A DNA stretch of 64,000 bases from Bdellovibrio bacteriovorus str. Tiberius (lineage in GTDB: Bacteria; Bdellovibrionota; Bdellovibrionia; Bdellovibrionales; Bdellovibrionaceae), in contig NC_019567.1 in assembly GCF_000317895.1 (NCBI RefSeq), forward strand, positions 2,170,001 to 2,234,000, in the 5' to 3' direction. This document shows, one piece after another, positions 37,109 through 45,823 of the stretch (positions are counted from its first letter, which is position 1; every line of letters begins with the position of its first letter). The position numbers and the translations under genes are program-made. Under the pieces are notes generated by a model that was given only the letters and a program-made list of their open reading frames with translations, searched no databases and was not told the DNA's origin.

Positions 37109-38879
37109 AGCATGTAACCACCGCGATCAGGGCCGTCAGCGGAAAGCCGATTTTCAGGAAATCGACAAATCGGTAGTTCCCCGGCCCCAGAATCAGTAAA
37201 TTTCCATGGTGCCCGATCGGAGTCAGAAAAGACGCAACGGCTCCGACGGTCACACAAACCACCGCCGCGGTTGGCGAAACCCCGGCGGTTTTTGCAAATG
37301 CAATTGCAATGGGCGCAATCAGCACAGTTGTTGCCGCATCCGATAAAATCTGAGTCAACAATCCGGCGGCCACAAAGAAGGTCATCATGATGGCCCAGGG
37401 CTCCCAGTGCGCGATCACCCGTGCCAGACTTTCAGCAAACAAGGTGGCCAGTCCCGTTTTTTCCATGGCGATCCCCAAAGGGATCACCCCGGAAATCATC
37501 ACAAAGATTTTTACTTCGATAGAGTCATACGCCTGGCGCACGGAAATGCATTTGCTTAGAACCATCGCCACCGCCCCCATCATAAACGCGATATGCGGAG
37601 GCAGAGTTTCCGTCGCCGCGACCAATACCGACGTTCCCATGATAAGAGCCGCTGTTTTGGCCTTCACCCGTTTTTTCGGTCGCACGTTCATCGGGAACAA
37701 CATCAGAAGATGACTGTATTTGGCATTGATTTCATCCAGCTGATTTTCATGCCCCCACAGAATGATCAAGTCCCCTTCGCGCAACCGCGCCTGAGAAAGC
37801 TCGTGATACATCCACCCACCCCGGCGCCATAGCCCGATAACAACAACCCCCATGGTGCGCACAAAATCAATTTCACCGACACTTTTTCCCACCAAAGAAG
37901 ACTGAGGAGCAACCAAAGCCTGTACAATCATGGGTTCGGCGACCTTGCTGTGCCCTTCTTCGGCGGCGGCTATTTCTTCGCCGTACTTTTTCACCGTCCT
38001 TAGTGCCAGACCCATTTTCTCGTCCACCGACAAGAGCTCATCGGGCGAAGTTTTAACCAGCAGCACATCGTGCACTTCCAACTGTACTTCGGCTTCCAAG
38101 GTGGAAATCCTTATGCCGTTTCTTTTAAGACCGACGATTTCAAACCGCTTTTCCATTTCTTTCTGAAACTGCGCCAAACCCATCCCCGCCCAGCGGGAAC
38201 CAGACGGAACCACCAACTCGGTGAAAAGTTCTTCGATACGAAATTTTTCATCATGATGATCGCGCCCTGATGTCTTTGGCAGAACCCATAACAAAAGCAA
38301 AATCAGCACAAAGCTGACACCGACCAGTGTGGCCCCCAACGGGGTCACTGAGAACAACCGCAAGGCCGGTTCTCCGGACCGCTTTAAAACGCTGTTTGCC
38401 AGCAGAAAGGCTGGCGCACCAATCAAAGTCAGTGTCGTCCCCAGGGATGCTGCCGTGGCCATGGGAATCAATAATCGCGAAGAGGGAAGGTTTTGTTCCC
38501 GGCAAAGTCGCATCACAATCGGAAGCATCATCGCGGTGACCATCAAGTGATGGGTGAAGGCCGAAAGTGCCGCCACCGTCGTCATGATAACCAGATTTGC
38601 CGTCCACTGATTTTTCCCAGCCACCCGACTGACGGCATTGCCAATGGCATCTGTCAGCCCCGTGGCAGAAAGACCTGCGGACAGCACAAACACCGCCACC
38701 ACAATCAGGGCCGGTTCACTTGAAAATCCGGCAAAGGCCTCTTTGGGATCCAGAATCCGCGTCACCGCCAATGCCAGGATGATCAGCAAGGCCGTCATAT
38801 CCACGCCCAGCTTTTCGCTGACAAAAAAGTACAGCGCCAAAGCCAGGATTATTAAGAACATGATCTGATTTAAATCCAT
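37083..38879 (-). CDS. SLC13/DASS-type anion transporter with TrkA_C domains
   Basis: The 598-residue protein has membrane helices in two halves flanking a central cytoplasmic region (about 200-370) with two TrkA_C/RCK_C-like modules. Transport-domain motifs include SFLTPIGHHGNLL and the TLIGAPAFLLAN region, typical of the divalent anion:Na+ symporter family. Substrates of such proteins include sulfate, dicarboxylates and phosphate; it cannot be fixed here. The ATG was chosen to begin at the first helix. Confidence 0.85.
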   Translation of the reverse strand: MDLNQIMFLIILALALYFFVSEKLGVDMTALLIILALAVTRILDPKEAFAGFSSEPALIVVAVFVLSAGLSATGLTDAIGNAVSRVAGKNQWTANLVIMTTVAALSAFTHHLMVTAMMLPIVMRLCREQNLPSSRLLIPMATAASLGTTLTLIGAPAFLLANSVLKRSGEPALRLFSVTPLGATLVGVSFVLILLLLWVLPKTSGRDHHDEKFRIEELFTELVVPSGSRWAGMGLAQFQKEMEKRFEIVGLKRNGIRISTLEAEVQLEVHDVLLVKTSPDELLSVDEKMGLALRTVKKYGEEIAAAEEGHSKVAEPMIVQALVAPQSSLVGKSVGEIDFVRTMGVVVIGLWRRGGWMYHELSQARLREGDLIILWGHENQLDEINAKYSHLLMLFPMNVRPKKRVKAKTAALIMGTSVLVAATETLPPHIAFMMGAVAMVLSKCISVRQAYDSIEVKIFVMISGVIPLGIAMEKTGLATLFAESLARVIAHWEPWAIMMTFFVAAGLLTQILSDAATTVLIAPIAIAFAKTAGVSPTAAVVCVTVGAVASFLTPIGHHGNLLILGPGNYRFVDFLKIGFPLTALIAVVTCFMSLHLWS

Positions 38880-38939
38880 CCGACAATTATGAGCCCAGCC
38901 CCGATGAAATCCTAATTTCAACTGGGAAAGCTCATTCCT

Positions 38940-39470
38940 TTACTGCAAGACCACCAACACCAAAGCGGTGGTGGAACGGGCCATTTCTTCAAACACACCG
39001 GTTTTATTCTGAGCTGGTGCTGCGCCGGTGGCTTCGGCCGAGGATTTCACTTCATAGTCATCGGTTTTGAAAAGTTCACTGAGTTTGGACGGACGCTCGG
39101 TCATATTGTGCGTATCCACAGAATCAATCTTCAGATCCTGCTGCAAAAACTTTTTAATGGAGTCGGCGCGATCTTTGGCCAAAGAAATTTGTTTGGCAGA
39201 GGCTTTTTCATCCTTCGCCGGATACTCGCGATCTCCCCAGCTTAAAACCCGCACGGATTTGATCTTGTCAGACTCACGCAGTGAGGTGAAGAACGAGCGC
39301 AGTTCTTTTTTCTCTTCACCGTTCATATTGTTTTTTCCCGGCTCAAAAAAGACGGGTGCGACCTGTGATGCACCCACCATACGGGCTGTGGCCAGCTCGA
39401 CATCAGGTTGTGCGTAAGTGATGGCGCCTACAAAACCCAAAGCCAGCGCCAGACGAATAATCGAAGTCAT
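38940..39470 (-). CDS. Exported OmpA-like protein with W-x-D-R-E-Y-P motif
   Basis: The 176-residue product has a signal peptide (cleaved around TYAQ). The mature part has the order of OmpA C-terminal domains: V-F-F-E-P-G-K-N-N-M, then VRVLSWGDREYP, then LAKDRADSIKKFL. It is clearly related to the lipoprotein at 41.2 kb but is not itself a lipoprotein. GGAGG precedes the ATG by six bases. A sigma-54-type promoter lies 35 bases further upstream. The residues that bind peptidoglycan in OmpA are not convincing, so the function is open. Confidence 0.8.
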   Translation of the reverse strand: MTSIIRLALALGFVGAITYAQPDVELATARMVGASQVAPVFFEPGKNNMNGEEKKELRSFFTSLRESDKIKSVRVLSWGDREYPAKDEKASAKQISLAKDRADSIKKFLQQDLKIDSVDTHNMTERPSKLSELFKTDDYEVKSSAEATGAAPAQNKTGVFEEMARSTTALVLVVLQ

Positions 39471-39504
39471 GGATACCCTCCTTGTTATCTCACAAGAAAG
39501 GTAA

Positions 39505-39520
39505 TGCAAGGGAACCACCA
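39505..39520 (-). promoter_or_regulatory. Sigma-54-type promoter before the exported OmpA-like gene
   Basis: On the minus strand TGGTGGTTCCCTTGCA has GG and GC exactly 12 bases apart as in TGGCAC-N5-TTGCA. The inverted repeat at 39522-39551 lies immediately upstream. Confidence 0.6.
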
Positions 39521-39521
39521 A

Positions 39522-39551
39522 GGCTTAAAACGTTTAAAATCGTTATAAGCC
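39522..39551 (-). promoter_or_regulatory. Inverted repeat between the NtrC-type gene and its neighbour
   Basis: Arms GGCTTAAAACG and CGTTATAAGCC match at 10 of 11 positions around an 8-base loop. It may end the regulator transcript (no U-run follows) or bind a protein near the sigma-54 promoter. Confidence 0.4.
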
Positions 39552-39593
39552 CTGGCGCGAGGCAAATCACCCCGCACCCTGAGGAATTTTCCC

Positions 39594-41003
39594 CTAGACG
39601 GAAACCTGCGGGTCAATTTCCTGCAGTTTGCGATACAGGGTTTTTCGATCAATACCGAGAGCTTTGGCCGTCAGTTCTTTTGCGCGATTTTTTCTTTCAT
39701 AGACGAATTGCACGTATTTCTTTTCCAGCTCGTGCAAAGGTTCGACCTCGTCACCGAAATGAAAAACAAAGGCGTTCTTTTTATCCTCTGTACTTAAGAA
39801 AGCATCCTGCAATGCCGGTTCATCAAAAAGAGTGAAGGCCGCAACATCAATCTCGGCCCCGGATGAAAGAACCACGGACCGTTCAATGGCATTTTCAAGT
39901 TCGCGCACGTTTCCGCGCCAGCCTTGAGTCAGCAAAAACTCTTTGGCGGATTTTTTAAACCCCTGCACCTGAGTGCCATTGATGGCGTTGTATTTTTTCA
40001 GGAAATGCTCTGCCAAAGGCAGAATGTCCTCACGACGATCCCGCAGCGGCGGAAGTTTCACCGGAATCACATTCAGACGGAAATACAAGTCCTCACGGAA
40101 ACGTTTTTCCGCGACTTCCTGACGAAGATCCTTATGGGTCGCCACGATCACGCGCACGTCCACCGAACGGGACTGATTTTCACCCACCCGCTTGATTTCG
40201 CGCTCTTGCAAAACGCGCAAAAGCTTGGCCTGCAAGGACAGATTCAAATCCCCGATTTCATCCAGAAACAATGTGCCGCCGTCGGCTTCTTCAAAAAGAC
40301 CGACTTTCTTTTCCACCGCACCGGTGAAAGATCCCTTGGCGTGACCGAACAATTCAGATTCCAGAAGATTTTCCGGAATGGCTGAACAGTTGATCGCCAC
40401 AAAAGGTTTCTTGGCGCGCGGACTCCAGTTATGAATGGCTTTGGCAAAGACTTCTTTCCCCGTGCCACTTTCACCAGTGATCGAAACGGTCGAAGCGCTC
40501 TTCGCCACCCGGCGGGCCAGATCCACGACTTTGCGAATCGCATCACTTTTTCCGATGATGCCATCAGGATTCACACCTTTGCTGAAATCCAGAGTCTGGC
40601 GCAGGTTTTCATTTTCTTCATTCAAGGAATTAAATTTGAATGCCCGTTGCGCAGAAATTAAAAGCTGAGGGAAATGCAGTGGTTTCACCACAAAGTCATA
40701 AGCGCCGGCATTGATGGCTTCCACCGCCGTGTCGACATCGTTGGAAACGGTGATCAGAATAATCGGAAGCGCCACACCTTCATTGCGAGCAGCTTTGATA
40801 AAATCCAGGCCCGACATCAAGGGCAGATTCAAATCCGTGATGATGGCATCAGGAACCAGCTTTTTGGAAGTGATGGATTTCAAAGCCTCCAAAGGGTCTT
40901 CCATATGCAAAACCTGAATGCCTTTTTGGCGGAAGTACGCTGTTGCAAGCTCTGCCAAATCCAAATCATCTTCAATAAGCAGGATCGTTTTTTGAGAGTC
41001 CAT
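39594..41003 (-). CDS. NtrC-type sigma-54-dependent response regulator
   Basis: The 469-residue regulator has a receiver (phospho-acceptor Asp57 in IITDLNLPLMSG), an AAA+ domain (Walker A GESGTGKE, a GSFTGA variant of the GAFTGA sigma-54 contact loop, Walker B GGTLFLDEIGDL) and a Fis-type helix-turn-helix at the end (KALGIDRKTLYRKLQ). It opens sigma-54 promoter complexes when phosphorylated. GGGGG precedes the chosen ATG. It is flanked on both sides by related envelope genes with sigma-54-type promoters, the likely targets. Confidence 0.95.
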   Translation of the reverse strand: MDSQKTILLIEDDLDLAELATAYFRQKGIQVLHMEDPLEALKSITSKKLVPDAIITDLNLPLMSGLDFIKAARNEGVALPIILITVSNDVDTAVEAINAGAYDFVVKPLHFPQLLISAQRAFKFNSLNEENENLRQTLDFSKGVNPDGIIGKSDAIRKVVDLARRVAKSASTVSITGESGTGKEVFAKAIHNWSPRAKKPFVAINCSAIPENLLESELFGHAKGSFTGAVEKKVGLFEEADGGTLFLDEIGDLNLSLQAKLLRVLQEREIKRVGENQSRSVDVRVIVATHKDLRQEVAEKRFREDLYFRLNVIPVKLPPLRDRREDILPLAEHFLKKYNAINGTQVQGFKKSAKEFLLTQGWRGNVRELENAIERSVVLSSGAEIDVAAFTLFDEPALQDAFLSTEDKKNAFVFHFGDEVEPLHELEKKYVQFVYERKNRAKELTAKALGIDRKTLYRKLQEIDPQVSV

Positions 41004-41060
41004 TAAGCCCCCTTCTGAATATAGAGATAATCCAGCGGGGCATATATCCGCAACCTTTTT

Positions 41061-41085
41061 GTGGCTTTTTGCCACCTTTGGCCAA
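41061..41085 (+). promoter_or_regulatory. Candidate enhancer site for the NtrC-type regulator
   Basis: The palindrome GTGGC-TTTTT-GCCAC (41061-41075), followed by a further GGCCA half-site, lies about 60 bases upstream of the -24 element, between the regulator gene and the target operon. Confidence 0.45.
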
Positions 41086-41134
41086 AAATAAGATTCATAA
41101 GTCTATTTATTTCGTTTTAAGCGGTATTATCTTA

Positions 41135-41150
41135 AGGCACCCCAGTTGCA
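41135..41150 (+). promoter_or_regulatory. Sigma-54 promoter before the OmpA-like lipoprotein operon
   Basis: AGGCACCCCAGTTGCA carries GGCAC and TTGCA with the exact -24/-12 spacing, 56 bases before the start codon. Confidence 0.75.
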
Positions 41151-41206
41151 GCCATATTATAGCAACGGGCTTCTGGCCCCACGGAAAAACACCATAAGGA
41201 GACATT

Positions 41207-41707
41207 ATGTTACGCAACTCGAGCATTTTTCTGACCTTAATCAGCTCTCTTATATTGGGCGCTGGATGCGCTTCTAACTCTGCCAAAACAGAGTCACCAC
41301 AGTCTGCAGAGGCGACCGCTCCCGGCACTACTCATTACACGGTGGTGAACTTTCAGCCCGGTACCGACGAGCTTAGCAAGGAAGAACAAAGCAAAATCCA
41401 TCAGCTTACCGAAGTCGCCGAACGACATGGGGGCATCCAGGAAGTGCGCATTCTTGCCTGGGCCGACCGGGAATATCCCTCGCCAGGGCAGCATATCCCC
41501 GCGGGAGATTCTAAACTTGCTGATGAACGAGCCGCGGCAGTTAAAGCTGTGCTGAAAAAAGATCTGCAACAGATCACGGTGATTGATGAACTTAACGCCG
41601 CAACACACCCGGCAGACACGGAACTTAACAACGCCAAGGCCTCGAAAGCCCTGGTACTGATCACTTACAACACAACAACCCTCAACAAAGGAGAACACCA
41701 TGAATAA
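41207..41707 (+). CDS. OmpA-like lipoprotein with W-x-D-R-E-Y-P motif
   Basis: The 166-residue product has the lipobox LGAGC and should be lipidated. The mature domain parallels the 38.9 kb protein: V-V-N-F-Q-P-G, a helix, VRILAWADREYP, LADERAAAVKAVL. AAGGAG precedes the ATG. The csbD-like gene starts inside its last codons, so it is the first gene of a short sigma-54-driven operon. Confidence 0.8.
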   Translation: MLRNSSIFLTLISSLILGAGCASNSAKTESPQSAEATAPGTTHYTVVNFQPGTDELSKEEQSKIHQLTEVAERHGGIQEVRILAWADREYPSPGQHIPAGDSKLADERAAAVKAVLKKDLQQITVIDELNAATHPADTELNNAKASKALVLITYNTTTLNKGEHHE

Positions 41708-41957
41708 GGATATCATTCAGGGCAAATGGAAAGAGATCAAAGGCGACCTGCATAAAGCCTGGGGTAATATCACCGATGACGAGTGGGATAAAACCAAGGG
41801 TGATGCCACAGCCATCGCGGGTATTTTGCAGCAGAAATACGGCATGGCGAAAGACGAGGCTTCTGAAAAAGTCTCCTCCGTCTTTGCCAAGTACGCCAGC
41901 AGCGCAAGAGAGAGTCTGGATAAACCAACTTCCCCTTCCCGCCGCCCGCAACAGTAA
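41700..41957 (+). CDS. CsbD-family stress protein
   Basis: The 85-residue protein starts with the CsbD signature (I-I-Q-G-K-W-K-E-I-K-G, W-G-x-I-T-D-D-E-W). CsbD-type proteins are small, hydrophilic and general-stress-induced, with unknown biochemistry. The C-terminal half is longer and helical, ending in a basic proline-rich tail. It overlaps the lipoprotein gene and has its own AAGGAG. Confidence 0.9.
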   Translation: MNKDIIQGKWKEIKGDLHKAWGNITDDEWDKTKGDATAIAGILQQKYGMAKDEASEKVSSVFAKYASSARESLDKPTSPSRRPQQ

Positions 41958-42004
41958 CCCAATATTTTCGTTCGTCATTTGACCACGACAGATGACGGAT
42001 AAGC

Positions 42005-42039
42005 GGCCACCCTTTCAAGCATTCTCCGAAGGGGTGGCC
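42005..42039 (+). terminator. Hairpin between the csbD-like and GlsB-like genes
   Basis: Arms GGCCACCC and GGGTGGCC close a 19-base loop; no real T-run follows, so it may be a weak terminator or a processing site rather than a strong stop. Confidence 0.4.
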
Positions 42040-42074
42040 TTCCATCAAACACCTTACACCGAAAGGAGCACATC

Positions 42075-42326
42075 ATGATTGTCGCCATCATTCTGGGACT
42101 GCTGGTGGGAGCCATTGCCAAAATACTTATGCCCGGACGAGACCCCGGAGGCTGGATCATCACCTGCATGCTGGGTATCGCCGGATCTTTTGTCGCGCAC
42201 TTTATCGGAACCCGTGCGGGATATTATGCACCCTATGAGCCAGCCGGCTTTATCGCCTCGGTCTTTGGCTCAATGCTGATTTTGTTTGTGTATCGACTGC
42301 TGGTTGGGAAAACCAGCCACTCATGA
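42075..42326 (+). CDS. GlsB/YeaQ/YmgE-family membrane protein
   Basis: The 83-residue protein has three hydrophobic helices and the family pattern G-A-I-A-K-x-L-M-P-G-x-D-P-G-G-W-I-I-T, ending G-x-x-G. The family (formerly transglycosylase-associated protein) is induced by stress in other bacteria. AAAGGAG precedes the ATG. It is probably cotranscribed with the csbD-like gene and ends convergently over the Hpt gene by six bases. Confidence 0.92.
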   Translation: MIVAIILGLLVGAIAKILMPGRDPGGWIITCMLGIAGSFVAHFIGTRAGYYAPYEPAGFIASVFGSMLILFVYRLLVGKTSHS

Positions 42327-42608
42327 ATACTGCTCCAACAGGGCGGTCACCTTCTGCTTTAGCTCTTGCGCCGCAGACTGCACCGCCTGACCATCTTCCG
42401 CAAGGCAAGCGGCCTCAAGCCTCTTGCCAAGGTCGGTGAGATCATTGAACTCGAAAGTCGCGGCATTGCCTTTGACCTGATGCCCCACTTTTTTTCCCAG
42501 CTCAAACAACTCCGCACCCACAATCATCCCCAACAGGGATTCGAGCTCAGCATCACGACGGCGCAGGTATTTCACTTTTGATTCCACAGGCACAATCATC
42601 GCTGCCAT
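42321..42608 (-). CDS. Histidine phosphotransfer (Hpt) domain protein
   Basis: The 95 residues form a helical Hpt domain with phospho-His43 in GHQVKGNAATF (H-x-x-K-G-N). Hpt proteins pass phosphate between a hybrid kinase receiver and a final regulator. It starts two bases after the hybrid kinase stop, so it is the obvious partner of that kinase. Confidence 0.9.
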   Translation of the reverse strand: MAAMIVPVESKVKYLRRRDAELESLLGMIVGAELFELGKKVGHQVKGNAATFEFNDLTDLGKRLEAACLAEDGQAVQSAAQELKQKVTALLEQYS

Positions 42609-42609
42609 A

Positions 42610-45390
42610 TCAAACCTTGTGATTCAGATAGAAGTAAACTTCCTGCACCAGCAGCTCTCCGGACACCGGCTTGGTGATCTGACCATTGCAGCCTGCTTCC
42701 AGGCAACTTTGCAGTTCTTCATGCAGAGCGTGGGCCGTCAGGGCAATCACGTTGCGAGTGAAGCCCTTTTGACGAATGCGCTTGGTGGCCTCGCGACCAT
42801 CGAATTTGGGAATCTGGATATCCATCAAAATCAAATCCGGATTGTACCGGAAAGCCTGGTCCACAGCCTTTTCACCATCATCCGCAATCATCACATCCGC
42901 CCCGGCACTGCGCAGGAAGTGTTCAAATATTTCCTGATTGTCTTCAGAATCCTCGACCAGCAGGATTCTTGATCCTGCCAGCAGATTTTTCAGATCCAAA
43001 GCACCCCAGTCGATCTCGCGCTTGGGACCGTCATCCAGAGCACTTTCCACCTTCACCACATTTTTTTCAGGGCGCACATTGAAAGCGCGTTTTTCAAGAT
43101 CCTTCAGCGGAATGCGCAGACAGAAGGTGGAACCTTTGCCGATAGAGGATTCCTGCAGGAAAAGCTCCCCGCCCAGAAGTTCAGCCAGACGCTTGGAAAG
43201 TGCCAGCCCCAGGCCGGTGCCACCATACTTGCGGGTCGTGGAAACATCGGCTTGAGAAAACGGCTTAAACAGCATTTCACGGCCTTTTTCACTGATACCG
43301 ACACCGCTATCCTGCACCTGGAATTCCAGGAACTGTTCGCCATGATCACTGGCGTAGGTTTTATACAGCAGCTTCACGCCGCCTTTTTCCGTGAACTTGA
43401 TGGCATTACCCACAACATTCACCAGAATCTGTTTCAGGCGCACATCATCAGTCACCACCATCGACGGCACATTGCTGAGCTTCGCCGTGCTGAACTGGAT
43501 TTTCTTGTCGGAAGCGCGCACTTCCATGATGGATTTGATTTCCTGAATCAGGTTTTCAAGATTCACCTGAGCCATTTCAAAGTGCAGCTTGCCGGCTTCC
43601 ACCTTGGAGATATCCAGAATATCATCAATCAAACGCGCCAGCTCTTTACCGTTGCGTTTAATGCTTTTGACAATTTGCTCTTTGTCGCCGGGCTCCAGAT
43701 CGTCATCTGCCAGAATCTCTGAATACCCTACGATTACTCCCAACGGTGTGCGGATCTCGTGGCTCATGTTGGCCAGGAACGAACTTTTCATAAAGTTCGC
43801 ATCTTCCGCACGACGAAGCAAAATGGCCTTATCATAGGACATGGTGAATTTCCCCACCACACGCTGAACCGCATAGGACTTCATCTCGGAATCCAGCAGG
43901 CTTTTGGGGCCCTTCAACACGATCAGCACCGAGGTTTCCTTGCCGGATTCATGCATGGCCGTGCGGATCAGGTAGTAAGGCGACTGATCCAGAGTTTTAC
44001 GCACGTCGGGTGGTATCATGGCCAGGGCTTTTTGCATGGCCTCGACCGCGCCTTGAGTGGCCAGGATCCCTTCGCCCAGATGGACATCAAATTCACGTGG
44101 CACGTCCAGAATATCCGGGAAGACGTTCAGATTTTTCTGGAAGCGCTTTTCATAAGGGCCTTTTTGCTCACGGACAAAGACAGCGCAATCCTCGACACCA
44201 AATACGCTTTCCATGTGTGTGCAGAACTTTTCAAACAAAGAACTGCCTTCAATGGCCGAAGACAAATCCGCTTGTACCGTGTTCAGCTTGCGGAACATGG
44301 CGATATCCTCGGATTTATTCTTGGAAAGCTGGGACAAAGAGGCTTTATGGCGTTCACTGAACTTCAGGAACTGCTGTGTGGACCACAATGCCAGGAAAAT
44401 CACCGACAACATCACCAGTGTCACAAACGCAAAAAGAATCGGGACATAGCGTTCGTACCAGTTAAAGAAATGCGGCAAAGGCTCAAAGTGAATTGTCCAG
44501 GTTTTATCAAAGACTTTGATTTCACGGCTGACCGAGATATCAGAAACGACCTTGTCTTCAGACTTGGACGGGAAGCGTTCATAGATCGGAATGGTGCGAC
44601 CCATCTTCTGATCATAGATGGTGATCTTATAATTGACCTTTTCATCATAGAACTGCGGCACCCCGAAGGCGCCGTTAAAGAAACGGTTGATACGCACCAC
44701 CGAGTACGCAAACCCCAGAAGCATGTTCTTGGGCTCCACTTCACCCGACACGTCAATCGTCTTGGTCACTGGCAGATAAATCAGGAAACCTTTTTGGAAT
44801 TCCTCCTGATCATCCTGCACCAGGACCACCGGATCAGACACCGCCATCAGATTTCCCAACAGCGCTTTATCCATCGCCGACTGCCGAGTCAGATCCGAGT
44901 ACATATCAAAGCCCAGGGCTTTTTTGTTTCGCCAATCCTGGGGCTGAATCAAAGTAATTGAAGTGTATAAAGGACGCTCCCCTTCGGGCCAGAATTTAAA
45001 ATCGACAAAGCCCTGATCGCGCATGGCGCGCTCTAAACCGGGCACACCGTCTTTTTCAACTTTTTGCGCAAAGCCAATACCCTGCAACCCCGGGAAACGT
45101 CGAAGCACCTGGGAAGAATCCACATAGTCCTGATATTCTTTCGCTGTGGGAATTCCTGCCAACTGGAAAAAGGCGCGTGTGTCCATCAACGACTGACCAT
45201 AGCCGAAGAACTCGCGGTTGATCACCGCCTGAACACTTCCTATTTCTGATTCAAGACGTGCATTCCATTCTTTTTCAAGATGCACCTTAACCATCCACCA
45301 GCTCAGTACGCTGACGGAAATGATAATCAACAGAACAAGAAAGACATTCCATTCATGTGACAGAACGAACAGCCGCTTTAGTCTTTTCAC
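42610..45390 (-). CDS. CHASE-domain hybrid histidine kinase
   Basis: The 926-residue protein has a membrane helix (about 15-37), a periplasmic CHASE domain (about 70-280; FPGLQGIGFAQKV and ALGFDMYSD), a second helix (about 310-332), a GAF-like region, HisKA with phospho-His near 545 in NMSHEIRTPLG, HATPase (DSGVGI, GTGLGLALSKRL) and a C-terminal receiver with phospho-Asp near 853 in LILMDIQIPKFDG. CHASE domains bind small ligands outside the inner membrane. It starts with GTG after AAGGG. With the Hpt gene it forms a phosphorelay module whose final regulator is probably the nearby NtrC-type protein. Confidence 0.94.
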   Translation of the reverse strand: MKRLKRLFVLSHEWNVFLVLLIIISVSVLSWWMVKVHLEKEWNARLESEIGSVQAVINREFFGYGQSLMDTRAFFQLAGIPTAKEYQDYVDSSQVLRRFPGLQGIGFAQKVEKDGVPGLERAMRDQGFVDFKFWPEGERPLYTSITLIQPQDWRNKKALGFDMYSDLTRQSAMDKALLGNLMAVSDPVVLVQDDQEEFQKGFLIYLPVTKTIDVSGEVEPKNMLLGFAYSVVRINRFFNGAFGVPQFYDEKVNYKITIYDQKMGRTIPIYERFPSKSEDKVVSDISVSREIKVFDKTWTIHFEPLPHFFNWYERYVPILFAFVTLVMLSVIFLALWSTQQFLKFSERHKASLSQLSKNKSEDIAMFRKLNTVQADLSSAIEGSSLFEKFCTHMESVFGVEDCAVFVREQKGPYEKRFQKNLNVFPDILDVPREFDVHLGEGILATQGAVEAMQKALAMIPPDVRKTLDQSPYYLIRTAMHESGKETSVLIVLKGPKSLLDSEMKSYAVQRVVGKFTMSYDKAILLRRAEDANFMKSSFLANMSHEIRTPLGVIVGYSEILADDDLEPGDKEQIVKSIKRNGKELARLIDDILDISKVEAGKLHFEMAQVNLENLIQEIKSIMEVRASDKKIQFSTAKLSNVPSMVVTDDVRLKQILVNVVGNAIKFTEKGGVKLLYKTYASDHGEQFLEFQVQDSGVGISEKGREMLFKPFSQADVSTTRKYGGTGLGLALSKRLAELLGGELFLQESSIGKGSTFCLRIPLKDLEKRAFNVRPEKNVVKVESALDDGPKREIDWGALDLKNLLAGSRILLVEDSEDNQEIFEHFLRSAGADVMIADDGEKAVDQAFRYNPDLILMDIQIPKFDGREATKRIRQKGFTRNVIALTAHALHEELQSCLEAGCNGQITKPVSGELLVQEVYFYLNHKV

Positions 45391-45577
45391 AAAAACCCTT
45401 CTCTCCCAGGATTTATGATTTATTCAGTCTTAACTCATTCTTAGGTGAAGAAGGGTCTCATCGCAAGGAAAAGACACTATTAATATTGTTTAAACGCATG
45501 GGGGTCTTTCTCCTGCGGATCGGGTCATTTTGCCCCGAAAAACTCACGAAATTATGTCAGATGAAATATATGCGTTC

Positions 45578-45778
45578 TCACCGAGGGCCCCACGATTGCA
45601 TTACTGACTTTGCATGAACGATGTAACGGCAAATAGCCCAGATCAACAGCTTCACTTGCGCTTTCATACCACAGAGCCCATGAACCTCTCCCAGGGTGGT
45701 CTCTATGGTGAGAAAGATCAGCTTGGCGATCTTCACTCCTATTATATAGGAGGCGGCATTTACGCTGTATCCATTCAA
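45578..45778 (-). CDS. Possible small protein, 66 residues
   Basis: A TTG start has GGAGG nine bases upstream, which is the main support. The product is basic with two hydrophobic stretches (KLIFLTIETTLG and KLLIWAICRYIV) and three Met. It could be a small membrane-associated protein or chance. Two overlapping reading frames of similar length exist here, none with a better ribosome binding site. Confidence 0.25.
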   Translation of the reverse strand: MNGYSVNAASYIIGVKIAKLIFLTIETTLGEVHGLCGMKAQVKLLIWAICRYIVHAKSVMQSWGPR

Positions 45779-45794
45779 ATACCCTTCCCTCCAG

Positions 45795-45823
45795 TGAGGG
45801 GGCCTGAGCAAGAGGCCCTCTCA
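45795..45823. other. Strong hairpin in the kinase-PilZ intergenic region
   Basis: TGAGGGGGCCT and AGGCCCTCTCA pair over 11 bases (one wobble) around a 7-base loop. No T-run follows on either strand, so it is not a standard terminator. Confidence 0.5.

Noticed and set aside
43759-44961. A 400-codon open frame on the plus strand
   Set aside because: It lies wholly antisense to the CHASE hybrid kinase, which has complete domains and a ribosome binding site; the plus-strand translation is His/Arg/Phe-rich and typical of a shadow frame.
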